Both the position numbers and the translations under genes were made by a program. This document shows positions 1 to 8,043 of a stretch of DNA of 38,379 nt, piece by piece. The stretch spans positions 1 to 38,379 of the forward strand of contig CALBQR010000061.1 of NCBI GenBank assembly GCA_937899895.1. The letters run 5' to 3'. Positions within the stretch are counted from its first letter, which is position 1. The number at the start of each line of letters is the position of its first letter. The DNA is from an uncultured Alistipes sp. (GTDB lineage Bacteria; Bacteroidota; Bacteroidia; Bacteroidales; Rikenellaceae). A model generated the notes under the pieces. That model saw only the letters and a list, made by a program, of their open reading frames with translations, was not told the origin of the DNA and searched no databases.

Positions 1-826
1 TCTGCCAGCTGGTCTGCAACCAGATGAGGAACAACGGCAGCGCGGCAAAACTGCCATAGATGGCGTTGTAGCCACTCATCCACGTTTGCAGGTAGATGTA
101 GAGCCATTGAAAGAGCAGGAAGATTGTACCGCTGACAAGGGCCGCGGTCGCAGCACTCGAAAAGCGAACTTTGGTATTTGGCAGCACGATATAGACAAAC
201 GTGAACATCATCCATATCAGCGCGAGCGAGGCGGCATTCGACCAGATGTGATAGAATGTTGAGGCGTTGATATTGAGCCATTGATCGAGGTAGTGCGCAA
301 CGGCATTCGAGGCGATCCACAGCACGGGAACTACCACAACCACAGTGATATAGTCGCTAAATTGTCGAGCAAATCCGCGCGAGCGTTTCACCTCCCAGAT
401 GTTGTTGAATGCCGACTCGACCGACGAGAAGACCTGCATCACCGCCCAGAACAGAGCCAGCACGCTGAATGTTGCGAGCAGTCCGCCGCGCGTACGTGCG
501 AGGGCGTTATTGGCAAAGCCGACCACGTAGTTGATAAATTCGGGGAACTGCGGCAGAGCCTCGTGCAGCTCGCGTGTGAGGTTTTCGGCCATACCGAAGC
601 CCTTCATCACCGCAAAGATCAGCGCAGCCAGCGGCACGATCGACATCAGCGTATAGAATGTGAGTGATGCCGAGCGCATCAACGTATTGTGCTCGATCAC
701 GCCACGTGCCGTATAGTAGAGTAATTTATACTGCTTCAAAATCCAGCGCAGAAATCGATTTTCGACCTCTTCCGGACGCAGTTGGAATACTCCGTCGGTC
801 AGGAAATGTATTACTCGTTTCAACAT
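1..826 (-). CDS. YihY/BrkB-family inner membrane protein (3' end cut by window)
   Basis: The 275 codons present read MLKRVIHFLTDGVFQLRPEE and continue as a multi-pass membrane protein. The pattern fits the YihY/BrkB family, once called ribonuclease BN: a conserved early segment (SASLTFYTLMSIVPLAALIFA), then 'GGLLATFSVLALFWAVMQVFSSVESAFNNIW', and later membrane spans ending near 'YGSFAALPLFLIWLQTSW'. The family's role is not settled, and the RNase assignment is generally regarded as mistaken; it is probably a membrane transporter or envelope protein. The ATG at 824-826 lies 8 nt after the stop of the methyltransferase gene, so it is probably the last gene of the xerD-comEC-methyltransferase run. 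The C-terminus lies beyond the window. Confidence 0.85.
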   Translation of the reverse strand, partial: MLKRVIHFLTDGVFQLRPEEVENRFLRWILKQYKLLYYTARGVIEHNTLMRSASLTFYTLMSIVPLAALIFAVMKGFGMAENLTRELHEALPQFPEFINYVVGFANNALARTRGGLLATFSVLALFWAVMQVFSSVESAFNNIWEVKRSRGFARQFSDYITVVVVVPVLWIASNAVAHYLDQWLNINASTFYHIWSNAASLALIWMMFTFVYIVLPNTKVRFSSAATAALVSGTIFLLFQWLYIYLQTWMSGYNAIYGSFAALPLFLIWLQTSWQ

Positions 827-834
827 TGTATCTC

Positions 835-2013
835 TTATAACTCTTTGATTTCCAAACACCAAACATCGCCTCCGCACTCGGTGAAGGCAAACATCCGATC
901 GCCACCCTCTTTCACTCCTAAACGGCGACAGATCTCCGTCGAGGAGAGTGCCAAATCGCGTTTGAGAGCCGTAATGCGACCTATCGAACGGCGTGCCAAT
1001 TCGCGCTTCAACTGCTTGGGTGCGAAGGGCAGAGCTTGCACAATCTCATACGTGCGTGCCAACGTTGCACCTTCGGGCAGCTGCTCTGCAAGGTAGAACC
1101 CGTCGGGCGTGCAGGCCTCGGCATCGGGTGCCACCTCGGCGAAGTAGGTCGAGGTCAGACGCGCCTTGCGCAGAGCCACATCGGCCGAGAGCAGATAGCG
1201 TGCCGAGCGCGGATCACGCGCCATTCGCGGCGGGGTGAGTCGGTCGCTCCCGACGCTGAATGAGCCGTAGCCTAACGCAGTGGCTGTCAATGTATTATAT
1301 TCGTTTCCGCGTTGCCATTCGGCAATCACCTCCTTGCACTCTCCTGCCAACGAAACCACCTCCACGCGGCTCTCTGCGCCGAAGATTCGCTCGGCCTCGG
1401 CAACATCAAAGAGGGGTGAATTTTTGATGACAATGTGCGGTGCAAGTTGCTGCAATCGAGGTAACATTGCCCCCACATCGGGCGAGCAACATTCGATGAG
1501 CACCTGTCGGCGACCATCTCCCGAACGGCGGTCGGGATCGGCATAGATCATATCGAATGGTTCGTCAATCGAGGCGATAACCTCCTCGGCCGAGGCGCAT
1601 CGCACCTCGATATTTGTGGCTCCGAGACGGCGGAAATTCTCGCGTGCAATGGCGGCCAGCACCTCGTCGCGCTCAATGGTAACAACCCTCTCAAAACGCT
1701 TCGAGAGATAGAACGAATCGACTCCAAGTCCGCACGTAAGATCCAGACAGCTAACGCCTTTGCCCTGTTTGTGCGCGGCGGTATCCTCACTCGACGACTG
1801 CTCGAAGGCGCGTTGCGGAATGATACATCGTGCGGCAAAATACGAGGGCAACTTCTTACGTGCGCGTTGCAGATATTTCACCTCCGAGGCGATGAGCGCG
1901 GCGTGGGGCAACTTGCGGTCGAGGGCAATGCGCAACGGATCACGATCGATATTCTCCTCGATCGCCCGCCGAACATCCTCCTGCATCAATATTTCAAGCT
2001 CCTCGAAACTCAT
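835..2013 (-). CDS. Class I SAM-dependent methyltransferase with C-terminal THUMP-like domain
   Basis: The SAM-binding core is clear: 'VSCLDLTCGLGVDSFYLSKR' (motif I), the acidic end of strand beta-2 'VVTIERDE', and 'FDMIYADPDRR' (a DPxR-like motif IV). The C-terminal ~90 residues (from about 'GFYLAEQLPEGATLARTYEI') match the THUMP-like module of a Bacteroidota methyltransferase family; the substrate is probably RNA but this is inferred. The frame is open up to 2166, which would overlap comEC by about 118 bp. I prefer the ATG at 2013 (MSFEELEILM), giving 392 aa. The ATG at 1986 (MQEDVRRAIE), with GAGGAG about 11 nt upstream, is a serious alternative. Both begin before the conserved N-terminal helices. 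It lies 3' of comEC and 5' of the YihY gene in the same direction. Confidence 0.85.
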   Translation of the reverse strand: MSFEELEILMQEDVRRAIEENIDRDPLRIALDRKLPHAALIASEVKYLQRARKKLPSYFAARCIIPQRAFEQSSSEDTAAHKQGKGVSCLDLTCGLGVDSFYLSKRFERVVTIERDEVLAAIARENFRRLGATNIEVRCASAEEVIASIDEPFDMIYADPDRRSGDGRRQVLIECCSPDVGAMLPRLQQLAPHIVIKNSPLFDVAEAERIFGAESRVEVVSLAGECKEVIAEWQRGNEYNTLTATALGYGSFSVGSDRLTPPRMARDPRSARYLLSADVALRKARLTSTYFAEVAPDAEACTPDGFYLAEQLPEGATLARTYEIVQALPFAPKQLKRELARRSIGRITALKRDLALSSTEICRRLGVKEGGDRMFAFTECGGDVWCLEIKEL

Positions 2014-2048
2014 CTCCGATAATATTTGTGCCGCGTCTGCGCACAGCC

Positions 2049-3548
2049 CTATAAACGCCTTTTGAATTGGTATTTTTGCAAAGATAACGATTTTTTTCGG
2101 GCAATGTAGCGTATTAGCTCGGTTATAGCGATCGCAACGATATAAAAAATCGGAATTGCCCACCAATCAATCTGCTCTTCGAGCGTTGCGCCCCTCATTT
2201 CGGCTGCCACCGCGACCGAACGATTCATCAGCTCGGCCATTGCTCCTGCCACCTTTGCCAGCCAAACCCACGTGGAGGGCAGGATCAATGTCGCTATCGA
2301 AAAGCTGACCACGCCATAGGCCAGCAGGATCACCAACGGGTTTAGAACTACGCCGATGAGCGACACGCGCCCGAACCAAAATGACATCAACGGCATCGTT
2401 GCAAGGCTCGCGGCTAAACCGACTATAATGGTGGCAATCAGGAAATTGGCTATCCCCGATCGGGTGCGTAGAGTGCGTTGCAGAGGTACCGCCCAATAGA
2501 GTATCGCGGCAACGGCCACGAATGAAAATTGAAAGCTCACATCACGCCATAGCGACGGCTCGACAGCCAACATCACCAATGCCACTGTGGCGAGGATATT
2601 GCCCGACCGATACGTGCCGTCGATAGTGTCAGATAGTTGTAATGCGCTGAACATTAGCGTTGCACGTAACGCACTGACCGACATTCCCGTTATCACTGCG
2701 AAGAGCCACACTGCCGTCAGCACGATGATATTGAGCCATCGATGACCATTATCGAGAAAGACCACCCACCGCAGCAGCAGATTGGCCAGCGCGAGGATAA
2801 TTGCCACGTGCAGACCCGATACCGCGAGCAGGTGCGCCGCGCCACTTTGGGCATAGCTCTCGCGCAGGGCAGCCGACATTTCGCTACGGCGACCTGTGGT
2901 CATTGCGGCGCAGAGGGCGAGTTGGTCGCCTTCGAGAGCTGTTGAGCGAAGTTTCTGAAAGACAATCTGTTGCAGTCGCAGGGAGGCGATGCGTAGCGAG
3001 GAGCATTGTCCCAACGGCACGATCGGAGTCGCGCTACCGATCGAGATTCGACCGATATATCCGCGAGCCTCCATCAGGCGCGAGTAGGAGTTTGTGGTGT
3101 CGCTGATCGGGCGTATCGTTGTCGAAAGGCAAATGCGCTCACCCATAGTGAGTTGGGTGCTGTCATCGGTCCAGATTATCACACGTCGATTGCTCGTGTG
3201 CCACTCGCCATCGGCTGTGCGAAAGCGGTCAATACGTGCCGATGAACTTTGGTAGCGACCGCGATCGGTCGTAGGCTCATTGATCGAAAGTTCGAGCATC
3301 AGAGGGGTGTCGAACGAGGGCAAGATGGTCGGCCGATCGCCTCGCGCAAAGAGGACTCCCGTAAAACCGAAGGCCAAAAAGAGGGCGATCTCCTTTGCTC
3401 TTCGGCTGATGAGGGCTGTGATGTAACAGATTAATCCACAAATGATTGTAACGGCTGTCGGTATCTCGAATATCCACTCGGCAACCAATCCTGCCACGAA
3501 CGCGGCAAGCAACGGAAGCATTGGCAGTCGCAGTGTCGGGCGGTTCAT
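2049..3548 (-). CDS. comEC: ComEC/Rec2-family membrane protein, short form
   Basis: This 499-aa protein has two N-terminal membrane spans, a periplasmic DUF4131-like stretch (about residues 75-190), and the Competence domain with the family signature 'AHLLAVSGLHVAIILALANL' (AVSGLHVA at 242-249), followed by many hydrophobic segments to about residue 480. ComEC forms the inner-membrane channel that passes single-stranded DNA into the cytoplasm during natural transformation. The C-terminal metallo-beta-lactamase-like domain of long ComEC proteins is absent; the protein ends in a basic tail (KKSLSLQKYQFKRRL). Short forms are usual in Bacteroidota, so this is not a truncation by itself. The ATG at 3548 is 6 nt after the xerD stop, so co-transcription is likely. 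Confidence 0.9.
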   Translation of the reverse strand: MNRPTLRLPMLPLLAAFVAGLVAEWIFEIPTAVTIICGLICYITALISRRAKEIALFLAFGFTGVLFARGDRPTILPSFDTPLMLELSINEPTTDRGRYQSSSARIDRFRTADGEWHTSNRRVIIWTDDSTQLTMGERICLSTTIRPISDTTNSYSRLMEARGYIGRISIGSATPIVPLGQCSSLRIASLRLQQIVFQKLRSTALEGDQLALCAAMTTGRRSEMSAALRESYAQSGAAHLLAVSGLHVAIILALANLLLRWVVFLDNGHRWLNIIVLTAVWLFAVITGMSVSALRATLMFSALQLSDTIDGTYRSGNILATVALVMLAVEPSLWRDVSFQFSFVAVAAILYWAVPLQRTLRTRSGIANFLIATIIVGLAASLATMPLMSFWFGRVSLIGVVLNPLVILLAYGVVSFSIATLILPSTWVWLAKVAGAMAELMNRSVAVAAEMRGATLEEQIDWWAIPIFYIVAIAITELIRYIARKKSLSLQKYQFKRRL

Positions 3549-3554
3549 CGTGGG

Positions 3555-4466
3555 CTAAATATCGAGGTGCTCCTCGACCGTGCGGCGAAGATGTTCGTAG
3601 TCGAGGTGGGTGTAGATCTCGGTCGTTGTGATGTCGCTATGACCAAGCAGTACCTGCACCTGTCGGATGTCGGCACCGCCCATAAGCAGATGTGTGGCGA
3701 AGCTGTGGCGGAAGGAGTGGGGGCTGACCGTTTTGGTGATGCCGGCCGCTGCAACCGCTTTGCGGATCAGCGTGAAGATCATCACGCGCGTCAGTTTCTG
3801 TCCGCGGCGATTGAGGAACACGATGCCGGCACTTTGGCGATCGGTTGTGGCGATGTCGCGGCGATAGGTCATATAATCTTCCAATCGCGCACGAGCCATA
3901 TCTCCCAGAGGCACAAACCGTTGCTTGTCGCCCTTGCCCGTTACGCGCACCAGATTCTCCTCGAAATCAATATCCTCAAAACGTAACTCGACAAGCTCTG
4001 ATACGCGCAATCCGCAGCTGTACAACATCTCGATAATTGCTCGGTTACGGGTGCCGAGCATCGTTGTCGGCTCGATAGCCTCGATAATCGAATCGACCTC
4101 GCCGATCGAGAGCACATCGGGCAGATGTTGCCCCACTTTGGGCGATTCGATCTGATCGAGGGGCGAGGATTCGATGCGGTCGGTCAGCATCATATATCCG
4201 AACAGACTGCGCAGACTGCTCAACACACGCGCCTGCGAACGTGGCTCCAACCCTTGATCGAAGAGTTCGGAGAGATGTTGCTCGATATGTTCGGCCGTTA
4301 CGCGTGTGGGTCCGATGGGCTTTTCGAGTGTGGTGCAGAACGAGGCCAGACGCTCGGCATCGCGCATATATGCCTCGACGGTATTTGCCGAGAGTCGCTT
4401 CTCGACAGCTATATAGGTGCGGTAGCGACGCAAAATTTCCTGCCAACTCTTGCTGTAATCTGCCAT
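3555..4466 (-). CDS. xerD: Tyrosine recombinase XerD
   Basis: Site-specific recombinase that, with XerC, resolves chromosome dimers at dif. From the ATG at 4466 it is 303 aa, the usual XerD size. An N-terminal SAM-like core-binding domain (about 5-90) precedes a catalytic domain with the full set of active-site residues: R154 (SCGLRVSEL), K178 (VTGKGDKQR), H250 and R253 (HSFRHSFATH), H276 (LLGHSDI) and the nucleophile Y285 (TTEIYTHLD). The frame is open to an ATG at 4499, but the extra 11 residues (MAYSDLKVTSF) do not look like family sequence. It is divergent from prmA and is followed 6 nt later by comEC. With no mobile-element genes around it, a housekeeping XerD is more likely than a phage integrase. 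Confidence 0.9.
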   Translation of the reverse strand: MADYSKSWQEILRRYRTYIAVEKRLSANTVEAYMRDAERLASFCTTLEKPIGPTRVTAEHIEQHLSELFDQGLEPRSQARVLSSLRSLFGYMMLTDRIESSPLDQIESPKVGQHLPDVLSIGEVDSIIEAIEPTTMLGTRNRAIIEMLYSCGLRVSELVELRFEDIDFEENLVRVTGKGDKQRFVPLGDMARARLEDYMTYRRDIATTDRQSAGIVFLNRRGQKLTRVMIFTLIRKAVAAAGITKTVSPHSFRHSFATHLLMGGADIRQVQVLLGHSDITTTEIYTHLDYEHLRRTVEEHLDI

Positions 4467-4474
4467 AAAACTTG

Positions 4475-4482
4475 TAACTTTG
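4475..4482 (+). promoter_or_regulatory. Possible -7 element for prmA
   Basis: TAACTTTG matches the Bacteroidota -7 consensus TAnnTTTG and faces prmA, whose ATG is 59 nt further on. No TTTG lies 19-20 nt upstream; the nearest TTG (4450-4452) is 22 nt away, so this is weak. It lies just outside the chosen xerD start. Confidence 0.3.
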
Positions 4483-4541
4483 AGGTCGGAATAGGCCATT
4501 TTTAGCCCTTCCGTTGCGAAGATACTAAAAAATTATCTATT

Positions 4542-5372
4542 ATGGACTACGTTGAACTCAATATTCCCTGCTCGACGATGGAGCAGTCGGAGATTTTGGT
4601 TGCCGAATTGGCCGAATGGCCTTTCGAGAGTTTCGAGAATGAGGGCTTGTCGCTCAAAGCATATATCCAGCGCGATCGTTTGGTCGATTGTATGGCGCAG
4701 GTCAATGCGCTGCTTGCCGACTACGGCATCGAGGGTGCGCGATATATCGAGATCGAGACACAGAATTGGAACGCGCTGTGGGAGAGCAACTTCACCCCCG
4801 TCGATGTCGAGGGTAAGATTATGATCCGTGCCCCGTTCCACCCTGCGCAGCCCGACTATATGCTCGAAGTGGTGATTATGCCCAAGATGTCGTTCGGCAC
4901 GGGCCACCACGCTACGACCTACCTGATGAGCCGCGAGATGATCGGCCGCGACTATACGGGCAAGGTGGGCCTGGATATGGGCAGCGGTACGGGTGTGCTG
5001 GCGATTATCGCCGCCAAGTTTGGTGCCGAGCGTGTCGATGCGGTCGATATCGACGATTGGGCTTACGAAAACTGTATCGAGAATATCGAGCAGAATGGTG
5101 TTGCCGACCGCATTGTGCCGATTTTGGGCGATGCATCGGCTATCGAGGGCAAGAGCTACGACTTCATTTTGGCAAATATCAACCGCAATATCCTCATTGC
5201 CGATATGCCCCGCTACGCTGCGACGTTGCGCGAGGGTGGCGAGCTCTATATGAGTGGAATTTTGGAGCGCGATGTGGAGGATGTACGCCTGCGTGCCGCC
5301 GAGTTCGGTATCGAGATGGATGGCGCACGTTTCCGAAATGGCTGGGCTGTAATGCGTTGCATTAAGCGATAG
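4542..5372 (+). CDS. prmA: Ribosomal protein L11 methyltransferase
   Basis: This 276-aa protein methylates ribosomal protein L11 (N-terminal amine and lysines) using SAM in the cytoplasm. The PrmA pattern is complete: an N-terminal L11-recognition domain with 'NWNALWESNFTPVDV', then 'KMSFGTGHHATT' (about 115-126), the SAM loop 'LDMGSGTGVLAI' (144-155), the acidic strand end 'VDAVDIDDWA', and 'LANINRNILIADM' (NxNR-type motif, about 210-222). Length and domain order are normal. The ATG at 4542 follows an A-rich leader with no Shine-Dalgarno sequence, as is common in Bacteroidota. It is divergent from xerD and 36 nt upstream of recO, probably in one transcript. Confidence 0.93.
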   Translation: MDYVELNIPCSTMEQSEILVAELAEWPFESFENEGLSLKAYIQRDRLVDCMAQVNALLADYGIEGARYIEIETQNWNALWESNFTPVDVEGKIMIRAPFHPAQPDYMLEVVIMPKMSFGTGHHATTYLMSREMIGRDYTGKVGLDMGSGTGVLAIIAAKFGAERVDAVDIDDWAYENCIENIEQNGVADRIVPILGDASAIEGKSYDFILANINRNILIADMPRYAATLREGGELYMSGILERDVEDVRLRAAEFGIEMDGARFRNGWAVMRCIKR

Positions 5373-5408
5373 ATTGTGTAACCCGCTTTATCCTTCGACT
5401 TTCGTCCG

Positions 5409-6134
5409 ATGAAGAGCTATAAGACGCGCGGCATTGTGCTGCACACGGTGCGCTACGGCGAGAAATCGGTCGTGGCCTATCTGCTGACCGACACGCTCGG
5501 CCGTCAGACATATATGGTTGGCGGCGTGGGTGGCGGCAAGGGGCGTAGCAACAAGATGGCTCTGTTGCAACCGATGTTCCTGCTCTCGATCGAGGGGCTC
5601 TGCTCGCCGCGCGGCGAGATGCACCGCTTCCGCGAGGCGGTGCTGGCTCAACCGTTGCAGTCGATGCCCTTCGATGTGCGTAAATCGACGATTGCGATGT
5701 TTATGTCGGAGGTGATCTATCGCCTGATTAAGGAGTCGGAGCCCAATTCGCCACTCTTCGATTTTGTGTGGCACTCGATTGAGGCTCTCGACGCGATAGA
5801 GGAGGGCGTTGCCAATTTTCATCTCTGGTTTATGGTCGGATTGAGCCGCTTTCTGGGCTTCTTCCCCGGCAACGAGTACCGCGAGGGCGATTGGTTCGAT
5901 ATTCGTGAGGGTCAGTTCGTGTCGTTGCCGCCACTGCACGGAATAGCGATGACGCAGGCCAATGCCGAGCTCTTCAACCGCTTTATTGAGTGCGATGTGA
6001 GCGAGTTGGGTACGATTGGCCTGAACCGCGACCGAAGGGTCGAATTTCTCAATTCGATGTTGGTCTATTTCGGTTATCACCTCGACGCAATTCATAAGGT
6101 GCGCTCGGTAGAGATTCTGCGCGAGGTATTTTGA
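5409..6134 (+). CDS. recO: DNA repair protein RecO
   Basis: Recombination mediator of the RecFOR pathway that anneals ssDNA and helps load RecA. The 241-aa sequence opens with the typical N-terminal OB fold (MKSYKTRGIVLHTVRYGEKS followed by VVAYLLTDTLGRQTYMVGG), and continues with a helical C-terminal domain that includes 'YRLIKESEPNSPLFDFVWHS' and 'FLGFFPGNEYREGDWFDIREGQF', as in Bacteroidota RecO. A CxxC zinc site is not visible, which I believe is usual in this branch. It follows prmA by 36 nt and is closed by a strong hairpin terminator shared with the convergent yidD gene. Confidence 0.9.
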   Translation: MKSYKTRGIVLHTVRYGEKSVVAYLLTDTLGRQTYMVGGVGGGKGRSNKMALLQPMFLLSIEGLCSPRGEMHRFREAVLAQPLQSMPFDVRKSTIAMFMSEVIYRLIKESEPNSPLFDFVWHSIEALDAIEEGVANFHLWFMVGLSRFLGFFPGNEYREGDWFDIREGQFVSLPPLHGIAMTQANAELFNRFIECDVSELGTIGLNRDRRVEFLNSMLVYFGYHLDAIHKVRSVEILREVF

Positions 6135-6152
6135 TCTGCCATTCGGGATAAT

Positions 6153-6190
6153 AAAAAATCCGCGTTCCGATTCCGAACGCGGATTTTTTT
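6153..6190. terminator. Bidirectional rho-independent terminator between recO and yidD
   Basis: Perfect 15-bp inverted repeat: AAAAAATCCGCGTTC (6153-6167) and its complement at 6175-6189, with a 7-nt loop. Each arm ends in an A/T run, so it can stop transcription from both the recO and yidD sides. Confidence 0.9.
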
Positions 6191-6191
6191 T

Positions 6192-6247
6192 GTCGTTTGC
6201 CGTTAGTCGTTTGCCGTTAGTTGCTTGCCTTTTGTCGCTTGTCGCAC
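6192..6247. repeat. Four degenerate 14-bp tandem units
   Basis: GTCGTTTGCCGTTA occurs twice exactly in tandem (6192-6205, 6206-6219), followed by two decayed units of the same 14-bp phase (GTTGCTTGCCTTTT and GTCGCTTGTCGCAC). It lies between the recO terminator and the yidD stop and has no coding role. Confidence 0.7.
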
Positions 6248-6263
6248 TTTTCGGTTGGTGGTT

Positions 6264-6524
6264 TTACGGCACGGGATCGTAGCCACTGCCTCCCCAGGGG
6301 TGGCAACGCAGCAGGCGTTTGATGGTGAGCCAGCTACCCTTTATCGGACCATATTTTCGCAACGCCTCGATGGCATATTGCGAGCAGGTGGGCGTATATC
6401 GGCACGAGGGGGGTGTCAGCGGCGAGATGCACCTCTGATAGAACCGCACCAAAAAGAGCAACGGAGCTGCGCCGATGCGCTTACAGATTGCTCGAAATTT
6501 CGGCCAAAATTCGCTCGACTGCAT
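6264..6524 (-). CDS. yidD: Membrane protein insertion efficiency factor YidD
   Basis: Small (86 aa) inner-membrane-associated protein that assists YidC-dependent membrane protein insertion. The family core is complete: 'PLLFLVRFYQRCISPLTPPS', 'CRYTPTCSQYAIEALRKYG', and 'GSWLTIKRLLRCHPWGGSGY' ending in DPVP. The frame is open to 6596, but the extra residues are not family-like; the ATG at 6524 (MQSSEFWPKF) gives the normal length and overlaps the end of rnpA by 44 bp. The rnpA-yidD order is conserved widely in bacteria and points to translational coupling. Confidence 0.92.
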   Translation of the reverse strand: MQSSEFWPKFRAICKRIGAAPLLFLVRFYQRCISPLTPPSCRYTPTCSQYAIEALRKYGPIKGSWLTIKRLLRCHPWGGSGYDPVP

Positions 6525-6879
6525 TGTTGATAGTCTTATATTCGTGGATCTTCTTTGTGCTATAAACCAGCGCGATAGAGAGGTGTCGATTGCCAATCTT
6601 CGAGGTTATTGCCGCCTTGCCCAAACGGTATGCCTCTTTTGTGCGACGACGCACCAGATTGCGCTTATTGGCACGTTTCAGAAATCGTTTCGGCACCGAA
6701 AAGAGCACCTCCGTACCGACCTTAACGGCGACGTTGCTATCCTCCTCCGCTGCTACCTCGTCGATAAGCCACATATAGCGGAAGGGGTATATGAACCCGC
6801 TTCGCCCCTCTTCAAACAGGCGGCGAACCATTTTGAGCGAGCGCAGTCGCTCGGCGCGTGTAAGGGTCAGTTCGGACAT
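6481..6879 (-). CDS. rnpA: Ribonuclease P protein component
   Basis: This 132-aa basic protein binds the RNase P RNA and helps process tRNA 5' ends. Family features are the N-terminal 'LTRAERLRSLKMVRRLFEEG', and the RNR box 'KRFLKRANKRNLVRRRTKEA' in the central helix, followed by 'LSIALVYSTKKIHEYKTINN'. In many bacteria rnpA follows rpmH near oriC; here it lies downstream of hemD and overlaps yidD, the arrangement seen in Bacteroidota. The upstream gap to hemD (about 135 bp) holds a short AT-rich stretch and no gene that I can support. Confidence 0.93.
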   Translation of the reverse strand: MSELTLTRAERLRSLKMVRRLFEEGRSGFIYPFRYMWLIDEVAAEEDSNVAVKVGTEVLFSVPKRFLKRANKRNLVRRRTKEAYRLGKAAITSKIGNRHLSIALVYSTKKIHEYKTINNAVERILAEISSNL

Positions 6880-7014
6880 CTCTCTTTACGAAAAAGTCGG
6901 GGTGGATTGTGCCACCACCGACAGAGTTTGAGTTTTGCTATATATAAATATATATAAGTGTGTGCGGCCTATACGATCAACCTCTTTCGGCAGGTGCAAC
7001 TCTCAAATCGACCA

Positions 7015-8037
7015 CTACTCGGCCTTTGCCGTTGCGGTCTTCTTCGTTGTGGTCGCCTTCTTTGCCGTTGCAGTTTTGGTTGTGGTTGCCTTCTTGGTTG
7101 TAGTGGCAGCCTTTTTCGTTGTTGCGGCCTTTGTCGTAGTGCTCTTCTTTGCAGTCGAAGCCTTTGCGGTGCCCTTTGCTGCGGTGGCAGTGGCACTCTT
7201 ACGTGCGCGGGTCTTCTTTGCCAACTTGGTCTGCTGCGTGCGGATGAAATCCTCGTGAGTATCCTCCTCGCCCAACTCTACGGGAGCAACCTCCTCACCT
7301 GCGGCCAACTTGCCGAGGTAGATGTCGATAGCCTTGGTCATCGACGGAGCAGCGGGGGTGGGTGCCATCACGCTGATTGTGATACCCGAAGCGACTGCGG
7401 CACGTGCTGTTGCATCGCCGAAAGTTGCTACACGGGGCATCTGCTTACCCTCGTATGCCTCTTTGAATGCAGCCACATCCGACGGGGTGTAGAGTGCTAC
7501 CAGATCGAACTTCTCCAAGGGGAGTTGCGACACGTCGGTATGTACGGTCTTTGCCAAAATAACCTTATCGACGTTGAGGTTCAAGCGGTCGAGGGCTTCG
7601 GGCAGTTCGGGCTTGTGAGGCTCGCTCAATGTGAGCAGATACTTCTCGTCTTTATGCTTGATAATGAGCTCCAAGAAGTTGGTAAATGAGCCGTCAGCGA
7701 AGAAGATCTTACGCTTGCGGTAGATGATATACTTTTGCAGATAGAGGGCTACGGCCTCGGTCTGGCAGATATACTTCATCGTTTCGGGAACGGTGATGCG
7801 GGCCTCTTCGCAGATGCGGAAGAAGCTATCGACCGTTGTACGGCTGGTGAAGATAACTGCTGTATGTGTAAGGATCTCTACGCGCTGACCCCTGAACTCT
7901 TTGAGGCTCACGCCTTGAACGCGGTTAAAGGGGTTGTAGTTGATTTCTACCTTATGCTTGCGTACGATTTCGAAGAACGGTGATTTTTCGATAATAGCCG
8001 GTTGCGGCTGCGAAACCAAAATTTTCTTAATGCTCAT
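7015..8037 (-). CDS. hemD: Uroporphyrinogen-III synthase-like protein (HemD family) with Lys/Ala/Thr-rich tail
   Basis: Residues 1-~255 form the two-lobed HemD fold as found in Bacteroidota: 'MSIKKILVSQPQPAIIEKSP', 'VIFTSRTTVDSFFRICEE', 'DLVALYTPSDVAAFKEAYEG' and 'RVATFGDATARAAVASG'. The family enzyme cyclises hydroxymethylbilane to uroporphyrinogen III in tetrapyrrole synthesis. Residues 271-340 are a low-complexity basic tail built almost only of K, A and T (TTTKAATTKKAATTTKKATT), like histone H1 or AlgP tails, and not part of the enzyme. No other tetrapyrrole gene lies nearby; DUF4271 upstream and rnpA downstream are its standard neighbours in this phylum. The family call is firm, but the function in heme synthesis is inferred. 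Confidence 0.85.
   Translation of the reverse strand: MSIKKILVSQPQPAIIEKSPFFEIVRKHKVEINYNPFNRVQGVSLKEFRGQRVEILTHTAVIFTSRTTVDSFFRICEEARITVPETMKYICQTEAVALYLQKYIIYRKRKIFFADGSFTNFLELIIKHKDEKYLLTLSEPHKPELPEALDRLNLNVDKVILAKTVHTDVSQLPLEKFDLVALYTPSDVAAFKEAYEGKQMPRVATFGDATARAAVASGITISVMAPTPAAPSMTKAIDIYLGKLAAGEEVAPVELGEEDTHEDFIRTQQTKLAKKTRARKSATATAAKGTAKASTAKKSTTTKAATTKKAATTTKKATTTKTATAKKATTTKKTATAKAE
7018..7227 (-). repeat. Low-complexity DNA coding the HemD K/A/T tail
   Basis: This 210-bp stretch is a run of AAG, GCN and ACN codons (residues 271-340 of HemD) made of near-repeats of short triplet blocks. It is likely to change length by slippage or recombination. Confidence 0.75.
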
Positions 8038-8043
8038 TTTATA

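Noticed and set aside
3555..4466. Phage or island integrase instead of XerD
   Set aside because: Length, motif wording and housekeeping neighbours fit XerD; no mobile-element genes or att sites lie nearby.
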